NCBI GenBank assembly: GCA_905183005.1
Contig: CAJJDO010000031.1
Span: 233,257-297,256 of the forward strand
Source: Paramecium pentaurelia
Lineage: Eukaryota > Ciliophora > Oligohymenophorea > Peniculida > Parameciidae
Direction of reading: 5' to 3'
DNA: 64,000 bases
The notes beneath the pieces were generated by a model. The model was not told the origin of the DNA. It did not search any database and was given only the letters and a program-made list of their open reading frames with translations. Below, one piece after another: positions 31,837 through 43,886 of this stretch (its first letter is position 1; the number at the start of each line of letters is the position of its first letter). The position numbers and the translations under genes are program-made.

Positions 31837-33891
31837 TCATTTGTTATGTATTTATTCCCACCAAGGTACTTTTTAAAAGGTATTCTTTCCACTGTAAATT
31901 TTTTACAGAAATTTGTTATAAATGTCTCCATCACTAGATCCAAAAATGGAACCTAAGATTTCATCAGGTGGAGCTAAGGCATCAATAATTCCTATGGCTT
32001 CATCTTTAAGCTGATTACTGAATTTTAATAATAATCTTTTAACAGTAGCATCTGAAATGTTAAATTCTAATATTTAAAATAAATGAATACCATTATTTTT
32101 ATAGAGTTCAATTTCATTTTCCAATAAAGTCAAACACCAAATTTGAAATGCTGTTTCTAAAACAGAATCATTCTTTACATTAAGTTCTTACCATTATTAA
32201 AAGCAATAGAGATCAGCATATGAATTTGATATTTATTATCCTTTGAATGCAAATGAAAGATTCCAAGATTTCAACATATCATTATTATTTAAGTTATTAG
32301 TCAAATCTTACATAAAGTCATTTAATTATTTGTCTAATTTATATTCTAATAGATATTGAATATTTTTTGGACATAAATAATCTTCATCTTTTTAAAATTT
32401 AATTGATTTAACTTTAAAAGTCTCAAGGAATTTGAGAGAATTATATTAAATTGGTTTTTAATCATTAACAAACTTATTTTTTTAATCCATACAAAATTTC
32501 AAAGTTTATTATATTAATACATTAGAATCTCCTTCCCATGTATTATTTATATCTTAATCTTATAACATTACTCCTAATCTATTGAATGAATGATAACCAT
32601 GACCACCTAAAATTTGTCTACATTCCAAAATAACTTTATTAGCAAAAGTAGCAAATTTTCCCTTCAAAACACTTGATAAAGCATGGATTTCAGCCATTTT
32701 ATTAGGATTAAAAACATTATTTTAAGTAGTATCCCAAAGATTATTAATAGCCTTTGCAGCTATAATATAAACTAATGTAGATGCCAAAGGAACAATTAAT
32801 CTTAATTAGGTAAGAGGATATTCAAGAATACTTTATTCCTTCTCTCCAGGTAATCCAAACTATTTCCTTATTGCAGCATATCTTATTCCAATAGTAAGTG
32901 CATTTAAAGATGTAATAGCTCCATAATAAGTTAAAATGATTCTACCTCCTGATAAAGATGCTAATTGAACTGCAAATCTTTTGTCTGGATCCTCAATAGA
33001 AGTTTTAAATTCTCCTGAGGGTGTAACAGTGGCAAATTTATCTAACATATTAGCAACAGGAACTCTAACATTTTTGAAGATTAAGAATCCATTATCTATC
33101 CCATTCAATCCATTTTTAGGTCCACAATCTCCAATAGTAATTCCACTTTTTACATTGTGATTTGTTTTATCTCTAATTTCTACAAGAAATGCATGAACAC
33201 CATATTATTTTCCATCAATATAGAGTTAAGCAAATACTACAGTCATATTAGCTAAATTAGCTGTGGCTCCAATCCAAAATTTGGTGGCTAAATCTGTTGG
33301 AGTATTAATAATAAAAGTTTATGTTTCTTTGTCATATACTGCTGTAGTCTAGATTTATCTTACATTAGATCCATGTCCCAATTCTGTAAGACTAAAACTA
33401 CCAATATCTGTAAGTGTTTATGCATTTTCAAAATATTATTTATGTTTATCTGTTCCTAGATTCAGAATTGTTTTGGTGTAGAGTGAAAAATGAACTCCAA
33501 ATTTCACACATACTGCTGGATCAAAGCTGTACATAGCAACTGATGTTATTGTTACTATATTTGGATCAGATAAAAAAATATCATAAGTCACTCCAAGTTT
33601 TTAATGAAAATGTCTCATAGCCTGGAATGAATGATATCTCTATTCTTCTCTTGTTGATTCTTCAAGATGATGATGTTTGAAAACATGTTAATTATTTTTT
33701 ACTATATCAAATAGGTTCTATCGATATTTCCAATTGCGACCATAAAATATTTCAATATATTTTTATTTATCTATTGTACTCAGCTATCTATAATATTAGA
33801 GAGATTCAGTAGGATTAGATACTTACTCATTCATTTCTTTGTATACTTCAAATTGCTAATGCAATAATTTAACTCTTTATTCAGAGCTCAT
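31837..33891 (-). CDS. Acyl-CoA oxidase (peroxisomal type)
   Basis: Flavin enzyme catalysing the first step of peroxisomal beta-oxidation, converting acyl-CoA to trans-2-enoyl-CoA with release of hydrogen peroxide. One 39-nt intron near the start leaves 672 codons (671 residues, normal for ACOX). Signatures: SFSLTELGHGSNV (the FAD/substrate loop, TE-GHG), TPTDLATKFWIGATAN, NGIDNGFLIFKNVRVP, LSGGRIILTYYGA, then ECRQILGGHGYHSFNR and INNTWEGDSNVL, the last carrying the catalytic-glutamate WEGD motif. The C-terminus ends WWEQIHNK, with no SKL-type peroxisomal signal; targeting may rely on another signal or a partner. Confidence 0.93.
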
Positions 33892-34908
33892 TAAATTATT
33901 ATTAATTAATCACTAATTCAATTTATACCTTAAATACATGTAAATTGTAAATAAATTTATATCAAATTATTCTAAAATTCCTATTTGTTTTATCATTTAC
34001 TATCCTAGATTATACATACTAAAATTGATAATATGTTAAATTTACTAATAAAATTTAGTTATGTCAAATAATTCAGCTTTACTTTCAAGAGAATTCTAAT
34101 TTTCAGAAAACCATAATTCTCTTTTAGTTTTTCTATATAAAGCTATTAAAGTATTGGAAAAATACAAAAAGACATTAAAATTGTTATTGTGATAACTATC
34201 ATAATATAAATTGAGTTAAGAAAATGCTAGAAACAGAATAAATTAGAAAATCTTTATAATAAATATGATATATATAAACTGATTACAATCTAAATTAACT
34301 AAAATTTTAATAATGTTGGACCAATAATGAATGGGATAAGAATACTTTAAAAGATTGGAATATTCTGATAAAACAAGATATTTTTATTTTAGTTTTTGAG
34401 ATATAAAAAAAGGTAAAAAAATTAAAAAATGATTTGATTTATAAAAATAAAAAGATTAGGAAAAAATTTAATAGAAAATAATCTTCAATCAATCATTAAT
34501 AACTTAATATCTTATTTATAATATCATATTTTGTATTTATATAGAGATGTAAATGAAAAAATCAATGCGACTAATTAAATCGATTATAATAAAATTGCAA
34601 GAATATTGTAGGTGATCATAATTTTGTAATTATTTTTGTTTATTTTCTCATCTTTATTTAACTCAAAGATATGATTATTGATATTATATATGACACTATA
34701 ACATGAAAAAATTAACTTTTATTAGTTTTGTATACTAAATATTTGAAACATATATTATATTAATTTTACCTTATATTTACTCTTTATACTAGTTTATAAT
34801 CAATTAAAATTTGGAATATAAAATGTGTATTAGAATTTAAGCATTAAAAATATTTATAATTTGAGTGTTACAATAAAAAAATTAATTTTAATAATATATT
34901 TTCTTTGA
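33892..34908. other. Intergenic region with a disrupted reading frame
   Basis: About 1 kb. From ATG 34061 a frame of natural-looking composition (MSNNSALLSREFQFSENHNS at the start) runs to TGA 34190-34192. It then continues in the same frame with further protein-like stretches (YFKRLEYSDKTRYFYF) interrupted by about four more TGA codons until roughly 34500. This could be a decayed gene or chance. The remainder is AT-rich with no supported gene. Confidence 0.35.
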
Positions 34909-35688
34909 ATGCAAAGAAGCTAAAACGATGATGATTAACCATTGATTCCATTACCTTAAGCAACAGAAAAAAAGAGACAAGAAAAATTGGCATATGAAAA
35001 ACAAATGGCTAGAGTTACTTTATTGAAATAGACCCAACAGAAAAACTTACATCTGGTATTATGTAACTTGAAGTAGACAGGCTAAATTATATGAGATGGC
35101 TGCAGAAAAGATTGAAAATGGATAATCAGTTAAGAAACAGTTACGAGATCTAGCTGAAGAAGCACGTTAATTGAAGGAAGATGATATGAGAAAAAGAAAA
35201 CATCAAATATAATAGATAAAAAAACATGAAGAAGAATTTATTTTAAAACATGCTGCTAAATAGAAGATTGGGTATGCGTGGTGAGTGTAATTAGCGATTC
35301 CATGAAGTAATCTTAAGTTAAGGAGTACAAGAGTGCCATCAAGTTGACTTTATCAAGAACAAGAAATTGTATACTTTAAGAGAATTAAAAGATTCGAGAG
35401 ACTCTTTATTAAGAAGAAAAGAGAAGGAAAGAAAAGAAGGAGGAAGCCAAAAAGTTGGATGAAATGAAATCACAACAATTTTATAAAGAAAGAGTTTCTT
35501 ATGAAAAAATGATCGAAGAGAAGTTAAAGAAATCTAGAGAAAAGCTTTTATAAGATGAGTAGATGTTGCAAAGTCGTTTATAAGTATAAATTAGTTTATA
35601 ATACTTTTAGGAAACTTAAAATTTGCTAAGTAAATCTTAAAAGAAATTTATGGAACTTCAGTCTTAAAGTGTACACAGCAAAAGATGA
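34909..35688 (+). CDS. Highly charged coiled-coil protein, 234 residues
   Basis: Four exons; introns of 25, 23 and 27 nt leave 235 codons. Begins MQRSQNDDDQPLIPLPQATE, then is almost entirely Lys/Glu/Gln helix (KKRQEKLAYEKQMARVTLL, KEEAKKLDEMKSQQFYKERV). Only one likely non-helical spot (KIGDSMKQS). Such proteins in ciliates are often axonemal or basal-body associated; there is no direct evidence here. The ATG chosen is the only upstream Met that puts the conserved-looking N-terminus in frame. Confidence 0.65.
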
Positions 35689-36312
35689 ATTAAATATTAA
35701 TATAATATTATTATAATTTAATTATGACTATTATTATTGTATTGTTTATTCATAAAGCTAATTTCTTATTTGTTATAATAGAATTATATAATTGAAATAG
35801 ATAAAATATTGATATTCTCCTATTAAAATTTAATTTCATGAAATAACATATTAATAATCTATATCCTTAAATATAAAAATATGTCATTTGGAATATTGTT
35901 TTAATTTTCTAGAATGTCAAAAAATATTCTTACTTTATAATTTTAATATAATTAATAATCGGTATAAATTATATTTAATTGCATAAATTTTAAATCTGTT
36001 GTTAATTAATCTATTATATACTTTATTCTTTGAATTACTTAATTAAATTTTTTCAATATTTTTAATTTAATTAACTGTCTCAATTTATTGATGACAAAAT
36101 TAATACTTTTATTTTAATTATGATTTTCTTAATAACATCAAAATTCTGCCTTGGAAATATTTACAATGATTCAGTTTTTGCTTGATATTTTTAATAGATA
36201 TATATATAAAATTATAAAGTATGTTACAAATAAAATAATTTAGATTTTATTCTAGATTATTTTGAATTCCATTTAATTCTTATATTAAATAAATCAAAAA
36301 TATTAATAAAAA
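35689..36312. other. AT-rich intergenic region
   Basis: About 620 bp upstream of the aquaporin gene. Dense in TTAAT/ATAAT runs. I see no supportable frame or element. Confidence 0.5.
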
Positions 36313-37145
36313 ATGGATTCACCAAAGGAATAATAAAATAATGAGCATGTGACCTAATAAGCTTAAACTCATCTTATCTAATTAGATGTAGAAGAATAAA
36401 TTACTGCTCCTATTAAAAGACCAGCACCAAAAACTTTTGGGGATCTAACAATCATATTTATTTTTGAAACTATTGGAACAGGATTATTTGCATATGGAAT
36501 AGTGGCATCAAATGGATCAGATGTTTTGATTTCAGCTTATTTATATGCTGCCATATTTTTGACTTGTAAATTCACAGGAGGACATGTTAATCCAGCAGTG
36601 TCTTTCAGTTTTTACTGTGATGATACAATTAGTTCATGGACATTAAGAATATATTGGACTGCATAATTATTAGGAGCTGTAGGAGGTGCTTGGATAGCTT
36701 ATCTAATTTTAGGTGTAGTAACATCTCCAAGCATAAAGAGTACAAATATAGAATGGATGTTAGCAGATTTATGTGGAGAAGTATGATTAATTTTTAATAA
36801 TCTTAAAAGGCTTTAGGGACATTTATGTTTGTTCTATTTATTCATATATAAGTTCATGAATAGACAAGATAAACGAATAATGACATTGCAGGAATAGCTT
36901 GGATTGCCTTGGCCCTCTTTTTCTCTAGATAATTGTCTTCCCATACTGGAGGTAAATTGTGAATACAATTGTAAGGTTGTCTTAATCCAGCTATGGGGGT
37001 TGGATTAGAATTATTTGAAGCATTTTGGTTGAATGATACAACAAAGCTAGCTAACTTTTGGGTATTTTTGTTTGCTCCTTTATTTGGGGCATATATGGCA
37101 TCGACCTTTTACAACTCGATTTATATATCCTTAATAAAGAAATGA
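36313..37145 (+). CDS. Aquaporin / major intrinsic protein
   Basis: Membrane channel for water or small solutes. Introns of 29 and 24 nt leave 260 codons. A ~40-residue polar N-terminus precedes six membrane helices; TIIFIFETIGTGLFAYGIV is helix 1. First NPA box in GGHVNPAVSFSFY (about residue 93) and second in GGCLNPAMGVGLE (about residue 207). After the second NPA the usual arginine of the selectivity filter (NPAR) is replaced by Met, which would change selectivity, perhaps toward glycerol-like or other uncharged solutes. The last helix is FWVFLFAPLFGAYMAST. Confidence 0.92.
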
Positions 37146-37185
37146 GAATGAAATATTTATGCAAATAAAATAATAATTATTTATA

Positions 37186-37634
37186 ATGAAAGGTAAAGTT
37201 GAGATATCATCTTCTTAAGAACAAAAACATTTTATTAATGAATCATAAATCTAATTAAATCAAGCTGGTATTAGTTTAAAAGTAAAAATAAAGGAGTATA
37301 AATAAATGGTCATTTTATAAAGTATGAGAATGTTATGATGATTGGAACAAGTGGATAATCAGCATTATTATGTTTAAAAGCTGAAGGTTAAGAGGATGAA
37401 GATGATGGATAAATTGGATCTACAGTCATTTAATAATTGAATGCTCAATAAACAGGAATAAATATATAAGGTAGTTTGACAGTTTAAATATGGTGTGAAT
37501 AAAGAGATGATTTTGTTAAAGAATTTAAGAGACTCTAATAAGAATGCATCAAAGAAAAACCATTAGAATAAATATTGAGTAGTGATGAAGAAGATGATGA
37601 AGAAGATATTGATTAATAAATGGAAATAGAATGA
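37186..37634 (+). CDS. Small acidic-tailed protein, 135 residues
   Basis: Two exons joined by a 41-nt intron, long for this sequence, leaving 136 codons. Starts MKGKVEISSSQEQKHF; the middle contains YENVMMIGTSGQSALL and QQTGINIQGSLTVQIWCEQR; the end is strongly acidic (SSDEEDDEEDIDQQMEIE). No family recognised; an acidic tail suits a chaperone or nuclear protein, which is a guess. The splice is my best fit, chosen because it joins two protein-like exons in phase. Confidence 0.5.
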
Positions 37635-37846
37635 TATATAAATATATTCTTATTCTTATAATGGAGTATATTAAATAATATATATTGAAATTTATTTATG
37701 ATAACAAAAACATTTATTAAACAAAGTAAATAGAAATGATATAAATTATATTTTATGATAATATTAACAAATAAATTAAGTTTTATTAATGTAATGAATA
37801 TATATTAAAATCCGTTTTATGAATATGCTTAATATAATAATTAAAA

Positions 37847-39003
37847 ATGATGAAATTCATTGCTTTAGCATTGATTGCTTCAACAGTATTGGCAGTCCAA
37901 AAGGATACAAAAACAATCTTGGCAGAAATTGATGCCGATAACTTCGGAAACTCTATTTTGTCAACAGTTCAAATGTACTTGTAAGCAAAAGGAAATGCAG
38001 AGGAAATCTTAATGTTATTGAACCAATTACTTGCTGGATTAGTTGATGATTAAAATAAACATGACAATGTTATTAGAGTTGACAGATCTGCATGCACAAG
38101 AATAGTAACTGATCTTGAAAATTCAATTGCTTATCATACAGCATAAGTTAGTGCAAATGCTTAAATGAGAGAAGATAATGAGAAAGCATTGGCTGAAGCT
38201 GAAACTGATGTCAGATAAACAATTCAAGTAAGCATATTATTAATATCAATAGGATATTGAAAGTAATGAAAGAACATTTGCTTAAGAAGAAGCAAATAGA
38301 AACAAAGCTCATGAAACATGGGTTAGAAAGAATGGTGAACATGATGATGCTATTGCTGCTGTTGATGAAGCCACTAAATTAGTTCAACATCTTTCATTAG
38401 GTGCCACATTTGCTGAACTTAAACCAAAATTTGAAGCTGTTCAAAAGAGATTGATTGAAAATGAAAGTCATGGAGCCTTATTTTAACCAATTGTTACAGC
38501 TCTTACAGAACTTGCTTCTAAGGTTGATTAAAAAGCCATTCAAAGAATTTTATAATTACTTTCTCAACTTAGATAATAATTAGTAGAAGCTAGATCAGTT
38601 TTGGAAGTAAATTTATATTTTTGATTATTATTTTAGGATACTGAAAATAGATAAGCTTAAAGATGGGTTGAATTTTCTACACATTTGAGCAATGAACACA
38701 ATAGATTGGTTGATAGAAAGAATTAATTAGAATAAGCTATTCAAACATTCAAAACTAATATTGATACAGCTACTCATTTCTTTGAAGTCCATACTGTATT
38801 TTTATATTATTATATTAAAGTTGGAAGTAGAATCAGCTTAAGAGACTCTTGATGCAGAAAATGAATGGTGTGCTTTATAAGAATAAACTTATGAAACTCA
38901 ATCCACTGAGAGATAGAGACAATAAGAAATCGTTGAAAGAATATTAGAACACTTGACTGATAAATTAACCGCTACCTCATAATACCTTGGAGGAAGATTC
39001 TGA
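37847..39003 (+). CDS. Trichocyst matrix protein family member (358 residues)
   Basis: Second granule-core protein in the window. The signal peptide reads MMKFIALALIASTVLAVQ. Introns of 25, 30 and 25 nt leave 359 codons. The mature protein is a set of long heptad helices with acidic/basic alternation: VQMYLQAKGNAEEILMLLNQ, YHTAQVSANAQMREDNEKAL and FSTHLSNEHNRLVDRKNQLE. It ends TSQYLGGRF, a Gly-containing C-terminus also seen in this family. The protein is secreted into dense-core granules, processed proteolytically and expands on exocytosis. Start could be either of the two adjacent ATGs (37847 or 37850). Confidence 0.88.
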
Positions 39004-39035
39004 TCAGATATCATATAAATAAATATAATATTAAT

Positions 39036-39592
39036 ATGGGATAGCAACAAACTAAATAACCAATTCATGTTCTTATTAAGGATATTGAATATTTTAATAA
39101 AGTTATCAAGTAAGAACAATATCCTATTGTATTTTAAGATCAATGCCTTTACAACAAGAATTAAATAAATAAATCGGAGCTGAATTGATTTAAAATAAAT
39201 AAACATTTTAAGAGCAATTACTCTCATTCACAGCCAAAACTGATCTTGCAATCATACTCAAAATAGATGAAAGATAAAAATTGATAGATCAAGAAACATT
39301 CTATAAACTAAAACAATTAATTTAAGATTTAGCATATTTGTACATGAAAAATAATGATGATGAAGTTTGTCAAATTTGTTTTGAAAAAAAAATTGATAAA
39401 CTATTGCCATGTGGTCATAGTTATTGTTAAAATTGTATAGATGGATGGTTTAGTGTAAAACTTAGAGATTCTTGTCCAATGTGTAGAACAAGATTTACTA
39501 AATAAAAAATGCTTTAGAATTCATACTGTTTTCCAGATGAAAAAGATTTCATAGATTCATTTAAAGAGGAAGTCTTGAAACTTTTAAATTGA
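39036..39592 (+). CDS. RING finger protein resembling RNF141
   Basis: Probable ubiquitin E3 ligase. One 29-nt intron leaves 176 codons. The N-terminus MGQQQTKQ has Gly2 in a myristoylation-like context, as in animal RNF141. A helical middle (LLSFTAKTDLAIILKIDERQ) leads to a C3HC4 RING: VCQICFEKKIDKLLPCGHSY, then CQNCIDGWF and CPMCRTRF, with all eight zinc ligands in place. The position of the RING near the C-terminus and the spacing to an acidic tail match RNF141. Myristoylation is inference. Confidence 0.78.
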
Positions 39593-40194
39593 TTAGTATA
39601 TAATTAATCTAAATTAGATTATAAAAGATTATTATAACTTAAAATTATTCAATATTGTATAATCACTTATTCCAGATATATTTAATCAAGAATTCAAGAT
39701 GTTGTTCATTTGAATAAATTAAATCACTAATAATATATATTTAAAGACTTTAAAATATTAACAAAAATACTATTGTCTAAATAAGTAAATGCTAATATGT
39801 TAAAGTATCATATTAGATATAGGTTATTTATTAAAAAATTAGTATAATAAATAAAGTATATTTTTTTAACATTTCTCATTTAATCTTTAGTATAATATTA
39901 TAAAATATAGTTATCATCTTTCACTACAATATCTAAACATTTTAATTATTCAGATTAATTATTTAGTTTATTCACGTTTGATATATGACAATAACAAGTA
40001 ACTATTAATATAAAAATATTAAATTATTATAATATATAATATTATAATGAAATATATAAGAGTCTATTTGTTAAAGAGTGGACAAACTCAATTCAATCAA
40101 GGATATACACTTGAAAAATCAATAGTTTATTAATTTATTATATGAAATTGAATAATATTATTGTTATCAAATTAATTTGTTTAAAATATTTTAG

Positions 40195-40800
40195 ATGAAA
40201 TAACAATCTCTGAATAGTAAGAAAGCTTAATTAATTAGGAATCAGTATTAATAAAGCAATGTATTAAGGAGGAAGTAATGAAAATTTTAATAATTTTATT
40301 GTGATGGAATTATTAAGAATTAATTTAGAAGAATTATATAAAATTAATCAAATTAGAAATCTCCTTTGATAATAATTTTAGTAAGTGTTCTATAATTATT
40401 TAATAATTGTTCTATAAATCAAATATAGAATTCAATTTCACAATTATCAATAATAGATCATTCATCTATATACAAAATCATATATTTAATTATCTTGCTT
40501 GGAAATGAAATATAGTATTATTCACATAATAGATTTTGAATAATCGAAGAAATTTAAGATGCAATAATAAGTATTTAATAAATTCTATTAAGATATAGAT
40601 ATATTTTGAATAGATGGAAAGAGTTAAGAAAAACAGATAGAAATATCAGTTTCATTAATAATGGAAAAAAGTAGAATATAGATGGATTGATTAATATAAA
40701 TATGCATTTTATATGGATTATTTGAATAATAAAGAGTTGAAATTAGATTAAATATAGATATATAAATTATCTATACAATAAGTTATTGATTGGAGTTGTT
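40195..40800 (+). pseudogene. Decayed casein kinase 1-family protein kinase gene
   Basis: Kinase fragments appear in the right order but in shifting frames. QESLINQESVLIK (about 40218) leads to a frame-shifted YQGGSNENFNNFIVMELL and NLEELYKI (about 40262-40340), which match CK1 subdomains IV-V. A degraded catalytic-loop region (SFIYIQNH) follows, then IIHIIDFEQSKKF at 40514-40555, where DFE replaces the DFG metal-binding motif. A C-terminal stretch YMDYLNNKELKL... also fits CK1. Several TGA codons and frameshifts interrupt it, and small introns cannot repair them all. I infer a pseudogene; the upstream frame from ATG 40047 may be its lost 5' end. Confidence 0.6.
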
Positions 40801-40853
40801 GTTTTAATGATATAATTTAATTATTTATATTATAATATTAAATACTCATAAAA

Positions 40854-41288
40854 ATGGAAAGAAGAGATGAGGATTGTAAATAAGTTGGACAATTTAATAA
40901 AAATGATGACAAATACATATATATCTCGTTTATGATATCATTTAATGTAATGTTTGGAAGTCTATTTTATTATTACTCACTTAATACTAACAATGATGAA
41001 TGTACATTGTTAAAGCAAACTGCTATATATTTCACATTATATTGTACTTGCAGCATCATATTATCCATAATAACCCTTATTGGAAATAAGACATTTAATG
41101 TCATCACTACAATGGAAGGTCTAATTAGAATGTTATTTTTGATTGCGTTTTTGGTAAATTTAATATATTATTTAGATTGCCTATATCTAAAGTTTGTAAT
41201 GCTACCATCTTCAATCACTTACACTAATATTTTTGACCTTACATGCATTACTATTTATTATTGCTTGTATGAAATCTCAAATCAATAA
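40854..41288 (+). CDS. Small polytopic membrane protein (3' end uncertain)
   Basis: Starts MERRDEDCKQVGQF and contains four hydrophobic segments: ISFMISFNVMFGSLFYYY, IYFTLYCTCSIILSIITLI, MLFLIAFLVNLIYYL and a last one around NIFDLTCITIYYCLY. Nothing identifies a family. No TGA follows in this frame for a long way; the protein-like character fades after YEISNQ, so the true end or a final intron is unresolved and I have stopped the call at the first TAA. A short four-helix tetraspan-like protein is the simplest reading. Confidence 0.5.
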
Positions 41289-41647
41289 AACTAAATAACT
41301 TTGATTTTTAATTTGTTTTTAGTTGATGACTTTAATTTCATGTATATTAATTAATATTATAAAATATAAATTAATATGATTAATTATTGTTTAAATTTTC
41401 TAATGTAATATAATTCCTCCTCCATTTTTCAAATTTTATAACATTTTCAATTCAAAATGATTAACTCTCAATTATTTATATTAACTTATTTTTAGTTATT
41501 ATAACTAAAGATAATTAAATCTCATTCATTTAAACAATAGTAAAAATTCTTAAAAAAAGATGTAATACTCTTTGCTCTTATAAGTATTAAAAAAAAGAAT
41601 AAATTATAATAATAATACTATGATCAATATCATCATTCTATTTTAAA

Positions 41648-41809
41648 TCAAAATAGTTAAGGTTTCTTTGGTTTACTCAGTATTTTTTTAGCCAATTCTT
41701 TCTTAAATTTCAGTAAATTTTAAGCATCTTAATTTATGTCTATCCATTCTATTATTTAGAATTTTATTTCAGAATTTCGATTTATAACTGTTGTTGCATT
41801 GTTATCCAT
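41648..41809 (-). CDS. Very small basic protein, 53 residues
   Basis: An intronless frame of 54 codons: MDNNATTVINRNSEIKFQII, then an acidic helix (EWIDINQDAQNLLKFKK) and a basic end (ILSKPKKPQLF). It has natural composition for its length but no recognised family. The rest of 41290-42184 is AT-rich with nothing else supportable. Confidence 0.45.
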
Positions 41810-42184
41810 ATTAATTTAATATAAATAATAAAACTCCTATATAAACACTGAAAATTTTAACCTTATTTATAAAATTAATTAAAGAGAATAAACCATTTTC
41901 TTAACTTTCTCTTTAGTATTATTTTGTATATTAATATTAATAAGTAAATACTATCTAATATTAAAGTAATTTCCAATAATATAAATATATAGTAACAATT
42001 TCATCCTATATATAAACTTATATTCTATCTTAATAATTTCAGTATTATAATTAAAGATTTTGTTTATCCTTAAAGTATATATATTTATTCACTTTTTAGA
42101 AACATATTTTAATGTATAGATTGTGTTTATACTTAGTATAAGTTGTAATATTCATATAAATTAAAAATTATATATATTTTATTT

Positions 42185-43886
42185 ATGTACCCCAAAAAGA
42201 TTAATAAAACTTTACATATTGGAAGATAAATCTAAAAAGATGATTCAATTAAATCTCTCATAATTGATAAATTAATTTAAGATTATGGGAAAAAAAACTA
42301 AATAAATATCAATGTAACTTACTTAACAAAAAATATTAGTTAATAAATACTTATGTGGAAGATTTTTTTACATTTTATAAAGCAAGCGAAGGAACTGTAA
42401 GAGCACTTAAAGAAGAAATTAAAGAAGCAATTTTAAGACCTGAAAATGAAAAACAATTAATGATTCAGAAATTACATTAGCGTATATCTAGTATGATTGA
42501 CAATTTATTGTAATAGGAAAATAAAAAGAAGAATAATTAAAAATTTTGACTAATCCTTAGTGTTTGGTAACATTACCTGATAAAAATGATGAATAAAACA
42601 ATTTTTATAAAATGTAAAATAAAACAGATAACAATTCAAAAATATAGTTGATTAACACTTTACCAAATGATTTATTGGATGAAAGAAGAAAATCAATATA
42701 TTAAGTTGATGGTTCTGTAGATGAATGGGCTGCCATTATAAAATATGATACCTTATAATTTAAAAAAGAATTAGAAGAATAAAAGAAACTTATGTATTTT
42801 AATTAATAAAAGATAAAAGAAGAATTAGATAGATAAGTAGCAGAAAAAGAATAACGTAAATATAAAGAAAAACAGGAAGACAAATAATATTAAGTTAAAA
42901 ATTAATAATAATTAATGGAATTTGAAAGATAATAGGAATTAATAAAGGAAAATAAAAAGTAATAATTATTACAAGAGAAGTTTATTAGAGATTAATAAGT
43001 TTAGATTGATAAAAGAAAGAAGTAAGCTTTATATATAAAATAGAAAAGAGTAGAATTTAAATACAAGATAATAAGAAGAAGAAATGCTTACCAAGGTTAA
43101 AGAACAATTGAAAATAGAAGATTAATAACAGAAACGAAAGAGACTTGAATAAAAGGATAAATTCCAATAGATATTAAAATAGAATGAAAATTTAAGAAAG
43201 AAAGTAAAGTGTATTTGAAAAATAGGCATAAGATGAAATCACATAAGGCAAAGAGAATGAAAAATAATTATAAGAATAGTAATTAATAAAAGAACAATTT
43301 GAAAATGATAGAAAAGAGAAATACTAAAAAGACTAAGAGGATTAAGAGGACAAAATTAATTAATTTATGAACAATTATAGTCAATTTGTTGTGAAAAATA
43401 AAAAGGATCATTATTTATAAGATGATTACTGGACTAAAAAGAATAGTGAACATAATACTTTTTTTGATTTTTAAAATAAGACAAATAAAAAAGAACAATA
43501 AATATAAATTTCATATGATCTCTAATAATAAATTCTAGAGAAAAAAAGAAGATATACTCAAGAAGTAAATGAAAAAAAAATACTTTTTGAATAATAACTT
43601 TAGGAATAAAAGGCTTTGAAAAAACAAGATGAAGAAAGAAGAAATGTAATATATATCTGATTATTTTTTATAGAATATTAGATAAATGTATATATTAAAT
43701 CAAGAAGAACTAAAAAAATAAATGGTTAAAGGTTATTTAAGTTAATCTCCTAAAAAAAAAACAAGTCCGAGTGAAAGAATGGTGGGATATGAATTACTAC
43801 AAAATAAGAAATTACTAAAAAAAATAGCAAATGATAATTCTATAGGAATATCTATTAAAAAATAAGAGATATCTATACCTTTTTGA
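42185..43886 (+). CDS. Long Lys/Glu/Gln coiled-coil protein, 525 residues
   Basis: Six exons; introns of 26, 26, 22, 22 and 28 nt leave 526 codons. The N-terminal ~130 residues are mixed (MYPKKINKTLHIGRQ, NTYVEDFFTFYKASEG); WAAIIKYDTLQFKKELEEQK opens about 250 residues of highly charged coiled coil resembling the trichohyalin/plectin-like helical region of ciliary inner proteins. A second globular-looking patch (NNYSQFVVKNKKDHYLQDDY) precedes a basic Ser/Lys C-terminus (SQSPKKKTSPSERMVGYELL). Likely structural and cytoskeletal, by analogy only. Confidence 0.65.

Noticed and set aside
31758..31943. 61-residue minus ORF MDLVMETFITNF
   Set aside because: Out of frame with the acyl-CoA oxidase C-terminus, which it overlaps.
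38898..39227. 109-residue minus ORF
   Set aside because: Antisense to the end of the second trichocyst matrix gene and the start of the RING gene.
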